A stretch of 7,293 nt of DNA, from contig JANMLV010000019.1 of NCBI GenBank assembly GCA_031372705.1, positions 1 through 7,293 on the forward strand, read 5' to 3'. Within the stretch, counting starts at the first letter, position 1, and every line of letters starts with the position of its first letter. Source of the stretch: UBA7236 sp031372705. Lineage in GTDB: Bacteria; Bacteroidota; Bacteroidia; Chitinophagales; BACL12. Made by a program: the position numbers and the translations under genes. Of the stretch, positions 5,878-7,293 are shown one piece after another. The notes below the pieces were generated by a model that was not told the DNA's origin, made no database searches, and worked only from the letters and a program-made list of their open reading frames with translations.

Positions 5878-7017
5878 ATGCAATTACCAAAATGTAGGAT
5901 AACCTATTTAATAATCGGATTACTGTTATTTATTAATCTCCCGATTGCGAACGGTCAAAATAATTGTGTAGATGTTTCAAAAATAATTCCCACCTATGCC
6001 GATTTATATATGATTGGAGAAATCCATTTAGACCAAGATGCGCCAACGTTGCTTGGGAATTATTACATCAATAAATCAACAATAATCGAAAATCAAATAC
6101 GGCAATTCTTGGTTGACAGTTGTGGAGTAAATCATTTCACCCTAGAATTACCTGCCTGCTACGAATATTTTATTAATTTATATGTGGCTACCGGCGATAC
6201 CACTTGGATACACGATTTTGACGACCAACCTTATTTTTATAATCGCATAAAAAACTTTCGTCAATTATATTTAAAAAACAATGGGCTGAAAATTTCTTGC
6301 ATCGATATTGATTATCCAAAATACAGTAATAAAGTTGCATTTTGTTTGATGTCAATTGCGTTTTTTGAACATTATTCAAGTGCCTTTTTTCCGCCATATG
6401 TTGATGAAGTAGCCATTCCCGCATCTGCCAACTTAAATATTCCAATTTGGATAGTGCAACAAGATACTACAAACATAACTCCTACAATTAAGCCTTTCCT
6501 TAGATCCATCATCAAATTTTGCGTTCCCGAATTATTTGTTGAGGATGAAATGTATGCCACATTTTTAGCAACACTAAACAACAAAGAACTGCTAAAAGCT
6601 TTAAGCACCTTTTTAGGAAAAGATTACCTGTATGCTGTTCGCGTAATGGAAAATTATGTTTATGGTTTTAACATCGATTTTTTGAGTAGTGAAATGCTTG
6701 TAGAAAGAGAGCCAAAACTATTTAATACGGTAAATGAACTTATATACAACAATCCTAATAGCGTATTCTGCATACAAGGCGGCGACATACATACCAGCGA
6801 AGCACCGGAGCTGAATATGTTGCGTTATCGACTATCGCAAGCACTTGATTATTCCATTTTCAGTTTTCATTTATATCCCAAAAACTTTTCGAGAATAATT
6901 GAAGACATTTACCATCTAACTGAACCACTTGATTATAATTACGAAGGCGTTTATTGCACTTACAAATTAAATGAAGATGATTATGGCATCAAAATACAAT
7001 TTGATTATGATGAATAA
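5878..7017 (+). CDS. Exported EreA/ChaN-like (erythromycin esterase-like superfamily) protein, function unknown
   Basis: This 379-aa protein starts with a signal peptide: K5 and R7, a hydrophobic core at about 10-24, and probable cleavage near NG-Q (25-27). It is therefore likely periplasmic or secreted, and the signal supports the ATG chosen. The mature part shows DLYMIGEIHLDQ with GEIH at 47-50, FTLELP with Glu90, ISCIDIDYP with Asp143 and Asp145, and near the C-terminus CIQGGDIHTSEAPE with His305. A GExH motif early, an acidic residue after a strand, and a late GG.xH motif are the pattern of the EreA/ChaN/TIKI-like fold. That group includes erythromycin esterases, haem-binding ChaN and TIKI proteases. 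No substrate can be named, and macrolide hydrolysis should not be assumed. There is no lipobox cysteine. It is separated from panC by a structured 181-bp spacer and is probably transcribed on its own. Confidence 0.6.
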   Translation: MQLPKCRITYLIIGLLLFINLPIANGQNNCVDVSKIIPTYADLYMIGEIHLDQDAPTLLGNYYINKSTIIENQIRQFLVDSCGVNHFTLELPACYEYFINLYVATGDTTWIHDFDDQPYFYNRIKNFRQLYLKNNGLKISCIDIDYPKYSNKVAFCLMSIAFFEHYSSAFFPPYVDEVAIPASANLNIPIWIVQQDTTNITPTIKPFLRSIIKFCVPELFVEDEMYATFLATLNNKELLKALSTFLGKDYLYAVRVMENYVYGFNIDFLSSEMLVEREPKLFNTVNELIYNNPNSVFCIQGGDIHTSEAPELNMLRYRLSQALDYSIFSFHLYPKNFSRIIEDIYHLTEPLDYNYEGVYCTYKLNEDDYGIKIQFDYDE

Positions 7018-7293
7018 AACATAATTCAATATGTAGGTTTAGGTTCGTAAAAATAGCAATTGAATTATGTGGTGGAGTAATTGAAGTAGTGTTTATAGGA
7101 TGTGTTTGTTCCTCCAACCTATTCGGTGGGCAGGTGCGAAGACAAAAATTATGGTTTCGAGATGAAGGTGTGAGGCAACCCTGCAGTTTGAGAAGTGGTT
7201 CTCGCGAAGAAAAGGGAGGATTCACCGGAGGAATCCACCATTTGTACAACGGAGCACAAATATATATGAAATTAAAACGAGGCTTCACCCTCA
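7018..7293. other. Gene-free right flank with small hairpins and a short tandem repeat
   Basis: No convincing gene is seen. Small palindromes are CCAACC/GGTGGG (7114-7119 and 7125-7130, one mismatch), GAGAA/TTCTC (7190-7194 and 7199-7203), GGATTC/GAATCC (7218-7223 and 7231-7236), and TTTGTAC/GCACAAA (7241-7247 and 7254-7260, one mismatch). GGAGGATTCACC (7215-7226) is followed directly by GGAGGAATCCACC (7227-7239), an imperfect tandem repeat. The base composition is richer in GC than the preceding gene. A dispersed intergenic repeat or the edge of one is possible, but not shown. Confidence 0.4.

Noticed and set aside
6989..7288. 99-codon open frame on the minus strand, rich in proline
   Set aside because: It overlaps the end of the EreA/ChaN-like gene and covers the hairpin-rich flank. 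No recognisable domain or signal is seen and the composition is unlike the neighbouring genes.

Overview
The window looks like a chromosomal segment of an AT-rich Bacteroidota bacterium, probably close to the Chitinophagales/Sphingobacteriales type. The reasons are a DUF4270 lipoprotein (a Bacteroidota family), a short glycogen-synthase-like protein divergent from panC, promoter-like TAnnTTTG boxes, and start codons without clear Shine-Dalgarno sequences. No rRNA, tRNA, CRISPR array, phage gene or recognisable transposase gene is present.

Layout. Positions 1-635 hold no convincing gene. They begin with a terminator-like pair of competing hairpins (24-58), followed by a degenerate array of a roughly 174-bp repeat whose units each carry a REP-like palindrome. 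The array runs up to the 3' end of glmS. A minus-strand cluster follows, read from right to left: a 269-aa GT5-type catalytic-domain protein (3862-4671), a DUF4270 lipoprotein (2479-3834) and glmS (636-2474). Gaps of 27 and 4 nt suggest one operon. A 179-bp divergent control region (4672-4850) separates it from panC (4851-5696, plus strand). After a structured 181-bp spacer comes a plus-strand gene (5878-7017) for a secreted or periplasmic protein resembling the EreA/ChaN-like (erythromycin esterase-like) superfamily. The last 276 bp show only small hairpins and short repeats.

How the genes relate. GlmS makes glucosamine-6-phosphate, the entry to peptidoglycan and LPS amino sugars. PanC makes pantothenate for CoA. 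The DUF4270 protein is an envelope lipoprotein. The GT5-like protein is a stand-alone N-terminal half of a glycogen synthase that lacks the usual KTGGL motif. From general knowledge, the panC / GT5-like / DUF4270 / glmS neighbourhood recurs in Bacteroidota; the sequence alone does not show why. The EreA/ChaN-like gene looks like an independent accessory gene with its own promoter. It occupies the place just after panC where panD is common.

The least ordinary part is the repeat array at 118-635. It has 174-bp periodicity, palindromes held together by G-T wobble pairs, and one unit split by a 92-bp insertion that carries an inverted palindrome next to a 21-bp direct duplication. No complete new multi-gene system is visible.
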